Shown here: piece by piece, positions 21,865 through 35,576 of the stretch | Numbering within the stretch: position 1 is the first letter of the stretch | How the letters are laid out: the number at the start of each line of letters is the position of its first letter | Origin: Leishmania martiniquensis | Taxonomy: Eukaryota > Euglenozoa > Kinetoplastea > Trypanosomatida > Trypanosomatidae | Direction of reading: 5' to 3' | NCBI RefSeq assembly: GCF_017916325.1 | Contig: NC_090167.1 | Coordinates: forward strand, 662,501-726,500 | DNA length: 64,000 bases | Translations under genes and position numbers: made by a program | The notes under the pieces: model-generated | What the model saw: only the letters and a program-made list of their open reading frames with translations | What the model was told of the DNA's origin: nothing | Databases searched by the model: none

Positions 21865-23968
21865 GCGATCACTTTTTTTTTTCGATCCTTATCCATATAC
21901 TTAACACCAGAAAAAAAGGGGGAACAAAGACGAACAGAGCACCAGACAGAAGGTGCTCCCGTGTGGGGAGTGTGAGTGTATGCCCGCATGCGTCCGCGTA
22001 TGGGGGTGAGTGCATCCACGAGACAGAGAGCAGATATACATGTATGCACCCGCGGACGTCCTGTGAAGCGCCTTGCCCTCCAGTGGTCCGTCATTCCACA
22101 CCACGTTGTCTCACGATACCTTTAGCGGGTGTTAAGGATCCTGAGGTGATCCACCCGCTACCGCGTACCGCATGCATATCTGCGTGGACGTCATGGCTCT
22201 ACAAGAATCACTCACAGTGTGAAAGGTGCATGAACAACGCAGTAGAAGAGCTTCCCGCAGTCCAAAAACGCAGACAAGCACGTCACAAAGGGGGGAAGGT
22301 GGCAGTAGCAGCATCAGCTACAGCTAAGGCACTACTCCGCCCAAAACAAAAATTACAACAAGTGACTTAAGCACAATCACCCCAGTAGATTGCCGTGAGC
22401 ATGTGAGCAATGGGCTTACTCTACCCCGAGAGCGCGGTACTTCTGCGCACAACACCTTCACTCACAAACACGCAGATGTGACCACAGAAAGGCTGTGCAA
22501 GGGTGTCAAAAAAGACAGGGGAGGCGGGCTGGAAAGTGTAGCATAGGTGATTGAGGGTGAGGAGAAGAGTGCTCCCTCTGATTGATTCCTGCTCTTTCAG
22601 CACCCTCTCTCCTTCTCGAACAAATTGTTTGAGCAAAACAATCAAACACACACACAAAAAAAGCACTGCACGGCATAACAGCCGCACAACAGAAGGGAGA
22701 CTGAAGAGTAGACAGAAAAGAAAAAAAGAGAACAAAAAAAGAAAAACGCCTCATCTCATTGCAGATATATGGCATGAAAAGAAAAAAGAAGTGAACATAT
22801 TAACGGAGACGAGGAGGAGGTGCGCGCACGCAGGAAAAAAACACACACAGATGATCAAAGCCTTCCATAGAACAAGAGAGAGGGAGGGGCGACGCCGACG
22901 AGGAAACACCAATGCATACAGAGAGTGGGAGGGGGAGAGGGGGAGAGGGAGTAGGTGAAGGTGCACACGTGAACGCGAGAAACATATAGTAATAATAATA
23001 AAACATGAAGTTTCCGAGAAGAGCAAAATGCGGCAGGCAAAAAGAAATACAAAACTTAAAAAGGGAAAAGAGAGAAATGAGGGCGCACGACGTGAAGGCT
23101 GTCTTCATCTCTGTCTTCTTCTTTCTTTTTTCCCCCTCTTGTTCTTATCGACTCCCTTACTCGGTTACTCTTTAGGACGAGACACCGTCTGCTGCCCCCC
23201 CTCCCCCCTCCTTTCCTCTAACCTGTTACAATTACCAACAACAGCAACAGTCGTGACGAAGGATAATAAATAAAAAAAAACTCTGAAGAAACATACGAAG
23301 GAGCCATCGGACCACGAAAGCACCCAAACGGAGACGACGCGCACCTACGCACTACCTCTCTTCCATCTGAGCCCTCCCCCCCTCACATACACACACACAG
23401 TAGGCACTGCAGCACACACATGAAAGCCTAGACATCGCGATGTCTTGGCGACAAGCGCATGCGCCCTTTCATAACAAAGAAGAAAAATAGAGCTCCCGGG
23501 CTGCTCCCAATCTATCACAACACTGCGAAGCAAAGCAGCCACGACGAAAGCAACTCAGAGAATCACATGATAGGGGGAGAGGAGGGAGCGGTTAGACACA
23601 GTTCAAAGAAGAAAATGCCCCAAGGCACACAAACACCAGCAACGCCAGTCCTCACAAGAACTACTGTGTATCCATGCGTCCCCGCGCTCTTGAGTCGCCT
23701 TGATTGTATCGTACACAACACACTTGGGGAAGGATCGAAGACAAAGATATTGAGAAGAAAGAAAAAAGGGAGAGGGCCACGCTCTGCAGTAAACACTACT
23801 TGTTATCCCTGCCGACTTCCTTCCCCTTCATCATCTTTTGTGAGTTCGCCACGCAGGTTTTTTTAGAGAGAGGACGCTCAAAGGGGACTGAAAAGGAGTT
23901 GGCACAACAGCGCCAGAGCGTCTTTCGCGCTGGCACTGCTTGAGCATTTCTGGGTCGGTAATTCACTA

Positions 23969-23986
23969 ATATATATATATATATAT
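23969..23986. repeat. (AT)9 microsatellite
   Basis: An uninterrupted alternating AT run. Confidence 0.85.
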
Positions 23987-24698
23987 GCTTCGAGAGCAGT
24001 TGACTGAGGCATTACACGAAAGCAAAGAAAACATGAGTGAGATTAATCGCAAGGCCACACAGAAAAAGGTGGCGGCGAGCTGTAGGAGAAGATAAAAAAA
24101 CGAAAGATAGTGGAGGGTTGAGTTATGTCGTGTGCAAGTGGAGAGGAAGAGGGCTTAGGACAAGACGAAAACGGAAAGAAGCGCTTGAAAATGGACGCTG
24201 GCGCGGAACATGAGCGATACTAGTAGATCAGAGACGAGCAGAGGAGAGAAGTTTGCAAAGACAGGCGAGCGCAGAGTACGCCCGCTTCTCTTTTTCTCAT
24301 CTTGGCCATCCACTCTGTCGGTGACTCTCTCCTCGTCGTTTTTTTCTCTTCGCTGCTCTCCCCCGCCGCACCACAAATCTATCTCTCCCAAGCTGCCTTT
24401 GGCGCTCTCGACCTGAACCCTCTCGTCCTTGCTGATGTGAGTCCTTCTCTTTTTTCTGTTGCGCGCTGCCGCGTCTTCCCCGTTTGCCCTTGCGCGTGCT
24501 AGGAGGTGGGGGCTCACCGTTCTCTTCTCACCTCGTCGTCAGTGCTCTGCCTCGGGTCACTGCCTGTGTGTCGCCCTGCCACAACACGTGGCGAGGAGAT
24601 CACAGAGGCGGTGACAGGAGCTTACGCAATCGCGAGCAGAATGAGCAGATTTCGTAGAGAATCGTGAGGGGAGAAGTACCTGTTAGCTGCTATCCTCC

Positions 24699-27093
<2,395 letters not shown>

Positions 27094-29409
27094 CTACTTC
27101 TTGATAGAGCGGAAAAGCTTCTTCTTCTGCGCAGGCGCGCCCTTCTCCTCTGCATTGACCGACCCCTCAGCATCTTTCTTCGACTCGATACCCTTGTCGA
27201 TCTCCTCTCGCTGGCGCTTTACAATGTTGCGCAGTGTCGGATCAACGCCGTTGCCGCGACGCTTCTTCTCCTCAGAGACATCCGACAGCCACTCTTCGGC
27301 TCGCATAAAAGCAACATTCTTCATGGCATCCGCGAGCTGGGCGCTACCCACAGTCATCATAGTGTCGAGCACCACACGGCCAGCCCATGGAGACACAGCC
27401 AGTTCAAAGACGTGGGGCTTCAGCTCGTTCATGAGAAGCTTGCGCTCGCGGTCCAGCTGCCGAGTGCGCACCTCTCTCAGAAGCGCCCGTACGACGTAGC
27501 ATGCGTGCGTGTGTAAAGCGTAGGAGACCAGCGCATGAGACAAAACATTGTAGTGCTTCGCCCGGTTGAGCTCCCGCTGCTCCTTGCGGCTCAGTCTCTT
27601 CGCCTCCGTCTTCCCCGCCGCGTCAGCCTCCTCCTCCTCATGCTCATCAGTGTCGCGGGCCTTGAGGCGCTGAGCCTCTATCATCTCCTCCTCCTTCGTT
27701 GCCTCAGAGATCAGCTGGTCCACCGTCTTGATCACTGTGGCGTCTGGGGCGTAGGCAAGCAGCTTCTGCATCACACGCGAGCCCTGCGGGTACGCGAGGG
27801 CTTCGTGCAGGTGTTCCGCGTAGTAGCTCGAGAGCGCTTCCACCAACGGCGCCCGCACCTCCTCGGGGGAAAACTGAAGGATCGACTGCAACAGAAAGGA
27901 TGCCGAGGGGTGCGTGATGAGGGTGTTGAATTCGGCGGACGCGAGCAGCACCGCCAGGATGGATCTCGAAAGCCCACCTGTGAGGTCCGTCTCCACGAGC
28001 TTTTGCAAGACTGGGGAGCTGACGGAGTTTTGCGCGAGCGTCACAGCTTGCCCGACGAGAAGCTTAGTGTCTTCCTCGGTCATTGTATCGCGAGCGATCT
28101 CAACGAAGGCGCGTAGCAGTACTGACCTCACCGGGTCAGTCGCAACATCAACAATGGAGCTCTTAGCAGCGCCCTTATTACTGAGGGACTCCGCTCCGTT
28201 ATTATGCATGCCTTTCGTCTTCTTGGAGCCCTTCTTGACCTTCGACGAGGCGGCCGTGTCGGCAGCGCTGGCCGAGTCCGAGCCCACCTGATCGCCATTC
28301 GCCTTAGCAGTGGTATCGGCAGGCCACAGCAGGGCATCAAAGAGGCCCTTGCGCGCCGACTCTACAAAGCGTGCGACTGCCACACCGACGAGCACTGCCC
28401 CTTTCGTGTGCGTGATGGTGTGCAAGATGTTGGGGTCTGCAGATAGCGAAGCCCAGACCTCGGCGCGCTGCACATCGTCTCCATGCTCCAGTACCGCACA
28501 GTAGAGATGCACGTTCGCGGGCGTGCCAGAGGCCGCTGCACCCTTTGCAGAGATTGAGCGAGTGCCAAAGTCCGGCAGCCCACACTCTTCATCATCTGCA
28601 TCGCATTTCTGCGGCGCAGTGGTGGGTAGCAGGTAGTCCGCCGCGTACTCGCTCACGTGTGCCGTAATGGCGTCCTTCACCTCAATCGGTGTGCGAATAT
28701 GGCGCAGCAGTGCCGTGAGCACGAACGATTCCCCGGCGCCGCGAAAGATACTCAAAACAGCCTTGTCCAGCGCGTCTGAGGCAGTAACCGCCGCCTCGTC
28801 ACCTTGCGGAGATGCCTCTGCGCTAAAGGGAAAGAGCGCCTCGACCGTCCTGCTGCAGCCATCAGCTACAGACTCGACGTATTTGGCCACCACGCGCATG
28901 CCATAGGGATGAAGACTAAGCTTCGCCAGATGCGGCAGAAAGTGCGGAAGCACCATTTCCACACACTCCGGCACCTCCATCAGCTTCTGTGCAACGTGGT
29001 TGCCAAAGGGGTGCTCACAGAGTCGTCTGAACTCGTCCTCATCCACGTTCAGCACAAACGCCTCGGCAATGTCCCTCTTCTGGCGCATCGGCACCTTTTC
29101 CAGCATGCGTTGTAGCACCAAGTTGCCCACTGGTGATTGCGCCAGATCTAGCAGCTTCTTGCGCACGTGATACAGCATGTTGACGCGATCCATATTATCA
29201 CATTGGTCCAGCAGCGTCAAGAGTATGTGATGTGTCGTCTTGTTGAGTGAAAGTCCGTAGGCGGCTGGAAGGAGCTTCTGCACCGCCTTGGCCCGCTGCG
29301 CTGGTTTCCCGTACAGCACAATGGCCTCTACCTGCCTCAGTGGCAGCGACTTGCCTGTCGCCACACGCTGCGCGGTGTTCTTGAGAAAATCCAAGCGCAC
29401 ACGTGGCAT
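27094..29409 (-). CDS. PUF7: Pumilio-repeat nucleolar-type RNA-binding protein (PUF7-like), 771 aa
   Basis: This is a PUF-superfamily protein of the Puf6/PUM3-like class, which act in ribosome biogenesis rather than cytoplasmic mRNA decay. Pumilio-type repeats are dispersed along the protein rather than packed into one eight-repeat block. Examples are SPVGNLVLQRMLEKV (about 92), HPFGNHVAQKLMEV (about 133) and HPYGMRVVAKYVESV (about 167), with later copies NSVSSPVLQKLVE, YPQGSRVMQKLLAYA, HTHACYVVRALLREV and SPWAGRVVLDTMMTV. Lys-rich linkers and a basic C-terminus (KKKLFRSIKK) suit nucleolar localisation. Trypanosoma brucei PUF7 is nucleolar and needed for rRNA maturation. I recall it lying close to the SMN gene there, as here, and that is the reason for the symbol. 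The symbol itself is inference; the family call is firm. The first in-frame ATG was used. Confidence 0.85.
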   Translation of the reverse strand: MPRVRLDFLKNTAQRVATGKSLPLRQVEAIVLYGKPAQRAKAVQKLLPAAYGLSLNKTTHHILLTLLDQCDNMDRVNMLYHVRKKLLDLAQSPVGNLVLQRMLEKVPMRQKRDIAEAFVLNVDEDEFRRLCEHPFGNHVAQKLMEVPECVEMVLPHFLPHLAKLSLHPYGMRVVAKYVESVADGCSRTVEALFPFSAEASPQGDEAAVTASDALDKAVLSIFRGAGESFVLTALLRHIRTPIEVKDAITAHVSEYAADYLLPTTAPQKCDADDEECGLPDFGTRSISAKGAAASGTPANVHLYCAVLEHGDDVQRAEVWASLSADPNILHTITHTKGAVLVGVAVARFVESARKGLFDALLWPADTTAKANGDQVGSDSASAADTAASSKVKKGSKKTKGMHNNGAESLSNKGAAKSSIVDVATDPVRSVLLRAFVEIARDTMTEEDTKLLVGQAVTLAQNSVSSPVLQKLVETDLTGGLSRSILAVLLASAEFNTLITHPSASFLLQSILQFSPEEVRAPLVEALSSYYAEHLHEALAYPQGSRVMQKLLAYAPDATVIKTVDQLISEATKEEEMIEAQRLKARDTDEHEEEEADAAGKTEAKRLSRKEQRELNRAKHYNVLSHALVSYALHTHACYVVRALLREVRTRQLDRERKLLMNELKPHVFELAVSPWAGRVVLDTMMTVGSAQLADAMKNVAFMRAEEWLSDVSEEKKRRGNGVDPTLRNIVKRQREEIDKGIESKKDAEGSVNAEEKGAPAQKKKLFRSIKK

Positions 29410-31209
29410 GTCTAACGTGGGTATGTGTGCGTCTTTCCTTCTCGGTGTTTGTGTGTGTGTGTATGCGTGCCCGGGGTGGGGAGACACGTCGATAAAGGCG
29501 AGCGCCTACACTGAGCAGCGGTGACGCGGTGCTCTGCGTAGGGGTCTGCGACTGCGCAAAAGTCAGGCAAGGGAGCGCAGGAGGCGTGCGCTGCGAGGAT
29601 GTCAAGGGGGCCGTCGCTTACTCCGTAATGCCGCGAGGGAGTCATGCGAGACGTTACAGAGGCAGAGAGAAGGTTAGTGAAGGGAGATGCAGAGGAATCG
29701 CAACATCGCAGAAAAGGGAAGGCAGCCTCCTTCGTCCGCCTCTGTGAAAAGGAAAGGGCGTTCCCGCGTGCAGCGCACCCGCCACAGATGCAGCTGCCGC
29801 TTTGAAGACAAAGCAGGGCCACTCATGGCTCGAGAGCCCTACTCACGCGTGTGTACCCTGCGCAAGCAAGAGATTCTGTTCAGTGCACTCGTCAAGACAC
29901 GTAACCAAACATGCAGCCAGGGGTGGGAGGCATGATCCACCTGCTCGCCTGTGCACGTGCTGTAAGCGCATGGGCACGCGTGGCGCATCGCATTCAATTC
30001 TTCTGAGTCATCGCGGAGAAGCTGTTCCTCGTGCTTGCTTGCGTGTCAGAGTTGCAATTTGAGTGAGCGTTGAGTCGCTTCCCTCTGCTTCAGTGGTGAC
30101 TGCCTCGCTGCCTACCCTCAGTGCGTGATATATGGCGCTACGGGTCACCGCCAGACGCGGATGCAAAAGAAAAGGAGAGATGGGTGTGTGCACGAGAGAG
30201 GGGATTCCGACAGGAGAGCCTCTCCCTCCACCCCTCTCTACCCTCGCGCCGTAAAGGCGTGCATGAGCATGGCGAGGGAGACGGCGGAGAGGTGAGCAGA
30301 GGCAACACACCCGCACGCACGCACGCACACATATATATGCAGATGTCGTACGCAATGTCAGCGCCCTGATCAAGACAGCGAGAACCTCCACGGGATGTGA
30401 ATGAGAAAGGGAGGAGGGACAGCCCGATTGGAGCGCGCGAAAAGGATGGAGGGGCACCAGTGTGAAACTCGATGTGGCCAACAGAGGGGGAGGGCATCAA
30501 CCCGAAACATACGTCAGAAGGGGAAAGACAGGGAGGGAGAGAGGGGGAGAAGAGAAGAGGCGGCAATACCAAGCTAAAAAAAAAGAGGGAGAGAGAGAAG
30601 TCACAGAGAAGCTGCACTGCGGCAGCGCACCCGCAGATCAATACAACGTCAGGCGACATAATTGAAGTAGAAGCGACAAAGGAGAAGCAGCAGCTGCCTT
30701 ACGGAGTAGAAGTGCAGGCGATCTCATTTACATCGTGAGTGAACAAGAAGGGGGAGGGGAAAATGAAGGAGTGGCCGCTGACCTCGACAGCCCGTTACAT
30801 GTGGGCTGTCACAGCGGAAGACATCGACGGTACAGATACGAAGAAAAAAAGGCATGAAGGTTAGGTATATGAGGGAGGGGGGAGCAAGAGGGGTAGAGGG
30901 GCACAAGTGTTTCCCCGTGTGCCATTAGTGTGGGCATCCGTACATGCAGAGCTTTCGCCGTGTTTACGAACATCAGCAATAAAAATAAGAGAAGCTGAGC
31001 ACTGAGGTGGCCGCACGATACGCGCAACACGCTCCACAAGAGGTCGAAAAAGGGGGGTGCCCTTCCGTCTCTCGGTGTGCGTTGTTATACATTTAAGGGC
31101 TCTCCTGCGGCAGGCCAAGAGCGGCGAACACGGCCGCGGCCACACGCGTCTCCTCGGACAGCCATGCTTGCAGTGCCATTCACAAAGGGTCCACTCTCAC
31201 TCTCCCTCT
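29410..31209. other. 1.8 kb intergenic region
   Basis: This is the 3' UTR of the coiled-coil gene and the leader of the PUF gene. A GT run lies near 29445-29464 and purine-rich plus-strand blocks near 30470-30620. No supported gene was seen. Confidence 0.5.
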
Positions 31210-32907
31210 TTACTCCGATCTGTTGGCTTCCTCATTGCATGCACCCTTCGTTAGCGCGGTGAGCTGCTTGCACGCGTCTGGGTCGGTGATCTCGACTGTG
31301 ATCAGACGCAGATGCGCCAGTTCATCATCGGCGGCCGCGTTCGCCTCTACCGATGTGCTTGCTTCCTCCTGCAGCGCGCCGCTGCGTGGAGAAGAGCCAT
31401 CTGGTACGGTGGAGGCGGAGCTCCTTCGCCTCGGCTCTTTCACCATACCTGACTCGGGGGCAGCCGCCTGACCCGTTGGAGGTTGATCGCTCTCCTCGGC
31501 GCCTTTTTCTAAAGCGCGCCGCTGCACGCCCGCATCACCGCTCCCGCCGTCGTCGGCCTGAGGCGCAGGAAGCCCGCGCAGAAGCAACAAGCGTTCTTTC
31601 ACGGCATTCCTTTGCTTTTCGCGCTGCGACGCAGCTTCGCTTTCGATCGCCTCACGCTTCTTCCGCTCACGCGTTGCTTCCAGCGCCTCGTACATGCCGT
31701 CCACCTCAAGGCGTGTGATTTGCATCCAGCACATCGCCTCTTCCGCCAGCACATACTCGCGCGCCTCTGCCGCCGCTCCCTCCAGGCTCTTCCTCTGCCA
31801 CAGCTCTCGCGCCTCCGCTTGGAACTGATGCTTCTCCGCTTGCAGGCGCGCTCGCCCCTCCTCCGCGAAGACAGCTTCGTCTCTCGCTGGCAGCGTGCCG
31901 TCCAACGCTGTGGCCGGCGCCGCCGCGGACGCGGTGATTGCTAGCGGGCTGATCCCGGAGCTGGAAAAGGGAGTCGACGTTCTCTTCTGCAATAGTTTGG
32001 CCAAGTACAAGCGGGAGCTGCGCACGGGTGAGGCTCGATGAGAGCGCTTCGCCAATGCGGATGTGCCCCCCGGACCTTTCTCCACTGACGTGCTTCGAGT
32101 GATGCTTCTGAGGCGGTAGTCCTCCTCTGGGCCGTTGATGAGGCGACCGGCCCCGAGAGGGCGGTGCTCCTTTTGCCACAGAAAGAGCTCAAGCAGCTCT
32201 TTGGCCTCCTCGCGGAGAATGCGCTCGCGGCCAGCGGCGTGGCGTGGGAGGAGCGCCTCGAACTCCCGCGCCAGAAACTCTTCGATGCGCTGGTTTTGCA
32301 GCCTCGACGCCACCTCCTCCTCAATCTGCATCATCATGGCTCGCCGCGCCTCTGCCCGCTCGCGTGAGGCCTTGATCACGATCTCCGCTGCTTCGTCCCC
32401 AGCAATCAGCTCGGCCCGTGCCTGCAAGGCCTCAATGACCAGGTTGGTGAAGACAACCTCCTCGCAGGCGAGAATATGGTTACGCATGTTCTCCTCTGCA
32501 GATGCACAGCAGCGCAGACGCTTCTCGTAGAAGAAATGCCCCAAGGCAGGCTCATCTACGGCACTGCCCCTCGCGGCGTCGCAGCTTTTTGCGCTGGCAA
32601 TGCCCAGGGCGCGCATTGGTAAAACAGGGTTCACTTCGGCGGCTGCCGCCGCACACTCTGAGTGGTGCGGCGGTGCCGCAACGGCAGAAAGGTCCGCGAG
32701 AGCCAGCATTGTACGCCGCTTGCGCATGAATGCGGCGGTGACAGAAGTGCGCTGGCCGTCACATTTTCTGGGCGGCTTCGACTTGTATGGACTAGGTGGC
32801 TGCAGAGGAAGTTCATCCGTGGGCTTGGGAGGCGTCCTTGCAGCGGTGCGGCCAACAGCATCCGACCTGCCTCGATCGCCATGTGCATGTACGTTTATAG
32901 AGCGCAT
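31210..32907 (-). CDS. Hypothetical coiled-coil protein, 565 aa
   Basis: Not recognised as a named family. The middle and C-terminal thirds are rich in Glu, Ala, Arg and Leu with long charged helices (for example EEVASRLQNQRIEEFLAREF and AEEAMCWMQITRLEVDGMYE), typical of coiled coils found in cytoskeletal or flagellar proteins. The N-terminal 150 residues are basic and Pro/Ser-rich. No membrane segment or enzyme motif was seen. The frame stays open upstream to another ATG at 33255 (681 aa). However, that extension overlaps a strong coding-strand pyrimidine tract (33123-33180) with its first AG at 33099-33100, so it should be leader and the start at 32907 was chosen. The predicted 5' UTR is 191 nt. 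Confidence 0.8.
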   Translation of the reverse strand: MRSINVHAHGDRGRSDAVGRTAARTPPKPTDELPLQPPSPYKSKPPRKCDGQRTSVTAAFMRKRRTMLALADLSAVAAPPHHSECAAAAAEVNPVLPMRALGIASAKSCDAARGSAVDEPALGHFFYEKRLRCCASAEENMRNHILACEEVVFTNLVIEALQARAELIAGDEAAEIVIKASRERAEARRAMMMQIEEEVASRLQNQRIEEFLAREFEALLPRHAAGRERILREEAKELLELFLWQKEHRPLGAGRLINGPEEDYRLRSITRSTSVEKGPGGTSALAKRSHRASPVRSSRLYLAKLLQKRTSTPFSSSGISPLAITASAAAPATALDGTLPARDEAVFAEEGRARLQAEKHQFQAEARELWQRKSLEGAAAEAREYVLAEEAMCWMQITRLEVDGMYEALEATRERKKREAIESEAASQREKQRNAVKERLLLLRGLPAPQADDGGSGDAGVQRRALEKGAEESDQPPTGQAAAPESGMVKEPRRRSSASTVPDGSSPRSGALQEEASTSVEANAAADDELAHLRLITVEITDPDACKQLTALTKGACNEEANRSE

Positions 32908-34034
32908 GATCGCAGCTTCGCGGAGGAAAAAAGAGCGAGGAGAGCGTGAGGTCTGCCCAAAAAGCCGCTTGACGGGGGAAGTGAAGTTTCCGCGTTGATC
33001 AGCGGCTTGCGCTCTTAATGCACACACGTGAAGAATGTGGGAGTGAGATACCGGTGTACGAGGCCGAGTGGCTGATGCCTCCCTTTTTTGCTGCTGTGCT
33101 GGCGCGTTCAGCAGCGAAGCAGAGGGAAGGCGTGGAGAGGTGAGAGAGAGGGAGGGAGTCGAAGCAACGGCGAAGAAAACGCGTTGAAGACGAGTGGAAA
33201 AATGTTGGGCAGATGTGCCGAAAGTGGCGGGTGGCGCAGGCCTCTTCGACACCATGAGAGCTGATGCAGCCAGCAATTTGTCCCTCCCTCGTGCAGTTTC
33301 GCGCAAGAGAGAGGCAGAGCGCTTCGGTTACGCTAGCCACACTCTCTCCGTAGTGCCTGCCTCTCTTGCACTCGGTAGAAAGCACACGGGAGCAACGTTC
33401 TGCGCACTGCCTCTTCACCTCATCTTCGCTTTGGTGAAAGCGCGCGGGGAACGCACACGCGTCGATCCGTGCATCCATAATCGTTCAATACGCTACGTTC
33501 GCCTGCCTTGCCCTTTAGCTCAGGTTCGTCGAGAAGAGGACCACGGGGGATGGAGGGGCGGGGCGAGGCGCCGAACAAATAAGCGGATCCGACACGGACT
33601 TGCTCTCGCACAGCTGCCACCGCCTTACGAGCGTCCACCTGTGGTGCGCCCTCCCTTCCTCTGGCTGAGTGCACAAAAAACGAGCATTTCTTCGTCCTGT
33701 AAAACACACCACCGCCCTCCGCCTCATAAAGAGCTAACTGTAAGGGAAGGCAGAGCCGGTAACAGAGCCACCGACCTAAACCAAAGACAGACCGCCGCAT
33801 ACACCCACCACTGCCGCACAGCATGAGCGACAGCACGAAAAGAGGGGGCGCCAACGCCTCGATGGCGAAGGGCCCTTCGCTCGCAACCACCACCACCACC
33901 CCTTCACCTTCCATGCGCCGCTCCGACGTTTCGCGAAGCACCACGACAGAATAGCCATTGGATATCTGCAGAGAGAGAAAAAGTCGTAGGCTGCGCTTGC
34001 GGCTACTAGCGCAGCCTTCAGCACACCGAGGCGC
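32908..34034. other. 1.1 kb intergenic region
   Basis: This is the mL38 3' UTR and the leader of the coiled-coil gene. Overlapping open frames on both strands lack recognisable domains. No supported gene was seen. Confidence 0.5.
33099..33180 (-). promoter_or_regulatory. Trans-splicing tract/acceptor deciding the coiled-coil gene start
   Basis: The coding strand carries TCCCTCCCTCTCTCTCACC and further C/T-rich sequence, then GCCAG at 33099-33101. It places a longer in-frame ATG (33255) upstream of the mature mRNA. Confidence 0.5.
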
Positions 34035-35576
34035 TCAGTGCGGATACACCACGGGTACGCCGTTGGCCCCTATCGCGGTCCGCCGCGACCATCCCGAGCC
34101 GCGCTGCATGCTTCCATCCATGCTACGCGTCGGCAGCGCCTGAGTCCAGAAGTGCGGGTCGTCACCCATGTTCACCGACCCATCCGGGCGGTGGCGCGCA
34201 CGCACGCGCAAGTTCTCCGGCCGCATCGCATGAAACTCTAGAAGCGCCGTGACCTCATCGTCAAACGGCGCCGCCGGCTCAGGCAACCCTATCTTTTCGT
34301 AGTACTCCTGGACTTGAATGTCCCACGTCGTCGTGAAAAAGGTTACGGCACTCGGATCTGCCGAGATTGCCGCCTCTACAGCGCGCAGGCTGGCCAGGGA
34401 GGCCGTCGAGCTCTTCGGTGGCATCTTCACACCACCACGCTCAAGTAGCACGCTGTGCAAGCGGTAGTTGCTGCGCTGAGCCAAGGGGAAGTCCTGCTGC
34501 TCCTGAGCCTCCGTCATGGGCCTCACGTTGGGCACACGGCTCGTTTGCTTGAAGAGAAGGCACAGATGCCGTGTTGTTCCTGCGTCCTCGGTGGGCAGTG
34601 GGGCGACGTAGGAGACAACAACGTCACCCTTGCGGTGGAGCCCCTCCGTGTCGACGACCCCGCCGTTCACCGTGGGCATCGCTTGTGGAGCTGGCAGATT
34701 GGCGACCATGTAGTTTAGGAAAAAGCCGCGATCATCCCTCTGCCGATCCTGCGAGAGGGGCACGCGATACGGATAGTCTGGGGAAAGCATGACGAACGTG
34801 TAGAAGTTCACAGCGGCCTTTGCAGACTCCTTACGAGCGACCCCGGCACCATCAGCAACACTGCCTGGCCCGCTCGCGTCGGCAGGCGCCTCCTCGAAAA
34901 AAAAGACGCTTGGCGGCTGCTGGACGTCTGTGAGCTCCATGTAGTTGCCGCAGTGCGCTGTGAACCAAAAGTTGCGCCGCGTCATCTTCGTAGGCGGCGG
35001 CGGCGTTGGAATCCTGTCGCCGTTCTCGTCCGTCAGTCGCGCACGTGTGTTGTATTGGCCCGGAAAGACGACAGAGAGGTTTACGTTTGCGTGCACGTGC
35101 GGGATGTAGTGTGGTATAATCTCATGCTTGCGCAGGTATTGCAGCAGTCGAGTGCGATGCTCGATCCAGCGTGGCGACTGCGGCGATGGCACAAGTGTGC
35201 GGTGGTCATCTTCAGGGACTGCCGGGTAGGCTGTCCGCTCAAAGTCGGCAGCGTTCCAGTACAGAAAAAAATCAGGTGGCGGAGTCAAGTTGAAAAGATG
35301 CGGTGTATCGAGCTCCGTCTCGTACACGGGGTACTCGAACATGCTGTCCGACAGAATCGTCTTCTCGTACGGGTACTGGAAGTCGTGCAGTGCCTCGGGG
35401 CGGGGCAGCTTTTCGATCTGGCGCGCCTTCCGGTCCAGCTCTCGCTGTTCACGTGACCGCGCGTCCTTCGTGCTAGACTGCGTTTTCCATCCCGGCATGT
35501 GATAGGCTTCCATGGCGCATTGCAAGGCAAGCCCCGCACGCGCCGCCGTCACAAAGCTCGGAGGGAGGCGTCGCAT
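34035..35576 (-). CDS. MRPL38: Mitochondrial large-subunit ribosomal protein mL38 (PEBP fold), 513 aa
   Basis: mL38 is a mitochondrion-specific protein of the large mitoribosomal subunit, built on a phosphatidylethanolamine-binding-protein (PEBP) fold. The PEBP core is visible as FYTFVMLSPDYPYR (258-271), GFFLNYMVANLP (284-295) and GDVVVSYVAPLPTEDAGTTR (317-336) followed by HLCLLFKQ. A mL38-like C-terminal block follows: a TWD helix and a LPEP segment (418-434). The N-terminus (MRRLPPSFVTAARAGLAL) is basic, hydroxylated and without acids, like a mitochondrial import signal. In the N-terminal third a basic helix (SREQRELDRKARQIEKL) could contact rRNA. A splice acceptor is predicted only 3 nt before the ATG, which would also remove two upstream ATGs. 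Confidence 0.82.
   Translation of the reverse strand: MRRLPPSFVTAARAGLALQCAMEAYHMPGWKTQSSTKDARSREQRELDRKARQIEKLPRPEALHDFQYPYEKTILSDSMFEYPVYETELDTPHLFNLTPPPDFFLYWNAADFERTAYPAVPEDDHRTLVPSPQSPRWIEHRTRLLQYLRKHEIIPHYIPHVHANVNLSVVFPGQYNTRARLTDENGDRIPTPPPPTKMTRRNFWFTAHCGNYMELTDVQQPPSVFFFEEAPADASGPGSVADGAGVARKESAKAAVNFYTFVMLSPDYPYRVPLSQDRQRDDRGFFLNYMVANLPAPQAMPTVNGGVVDTEGLHRKGDVVVSYVAPLPTEDAGTTRHLCLLFKQTSRVPNVRPMTEAQEQQDFPLAQRSNYRLHSVLLERGGVKMPPKSSTASLASLRAVEAAISADPSAVTFFTTTWDIQVQEYYEKIGLPEPAAPFDDEVTALLEFHAMRPENLRVRARHRPDGSVNMGDDPHFWTQALPTRSMDGSMQRGSGWSRRTAIGANGVPVVYPH

Larger units (their letters stand above)
20885..24698. other. 3.8 kb intergenic region rich in microsatellites
   Basis: This is the 3' UTR of the WW/CCCH gene plus the leader of coatomer epsilon. 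It includes GT and AT microsatellites, long A-rich stretches (22640-22760) and a G/A-rich block (22860-22965). Reading frames seen on both strands are low-complexity and were not called. Confidence 0.5.

Noticed and set aside
32908..33255. N-terminal extension of the coiled-coil protein from the ATG at 33255
   Set aside because: It is translated from a pyrimidine tract and splice-acceptor region, giving Ser/Pro/Ala-rich filler. The downstream ATG fits the mRNA leader better.
33194..33826. 210-aa plus-strand open frame
   Set aside because: It overlaps the leader and splice region of the coiled-coil gene, is of low quality, and lies on the opposite strand to all genes.
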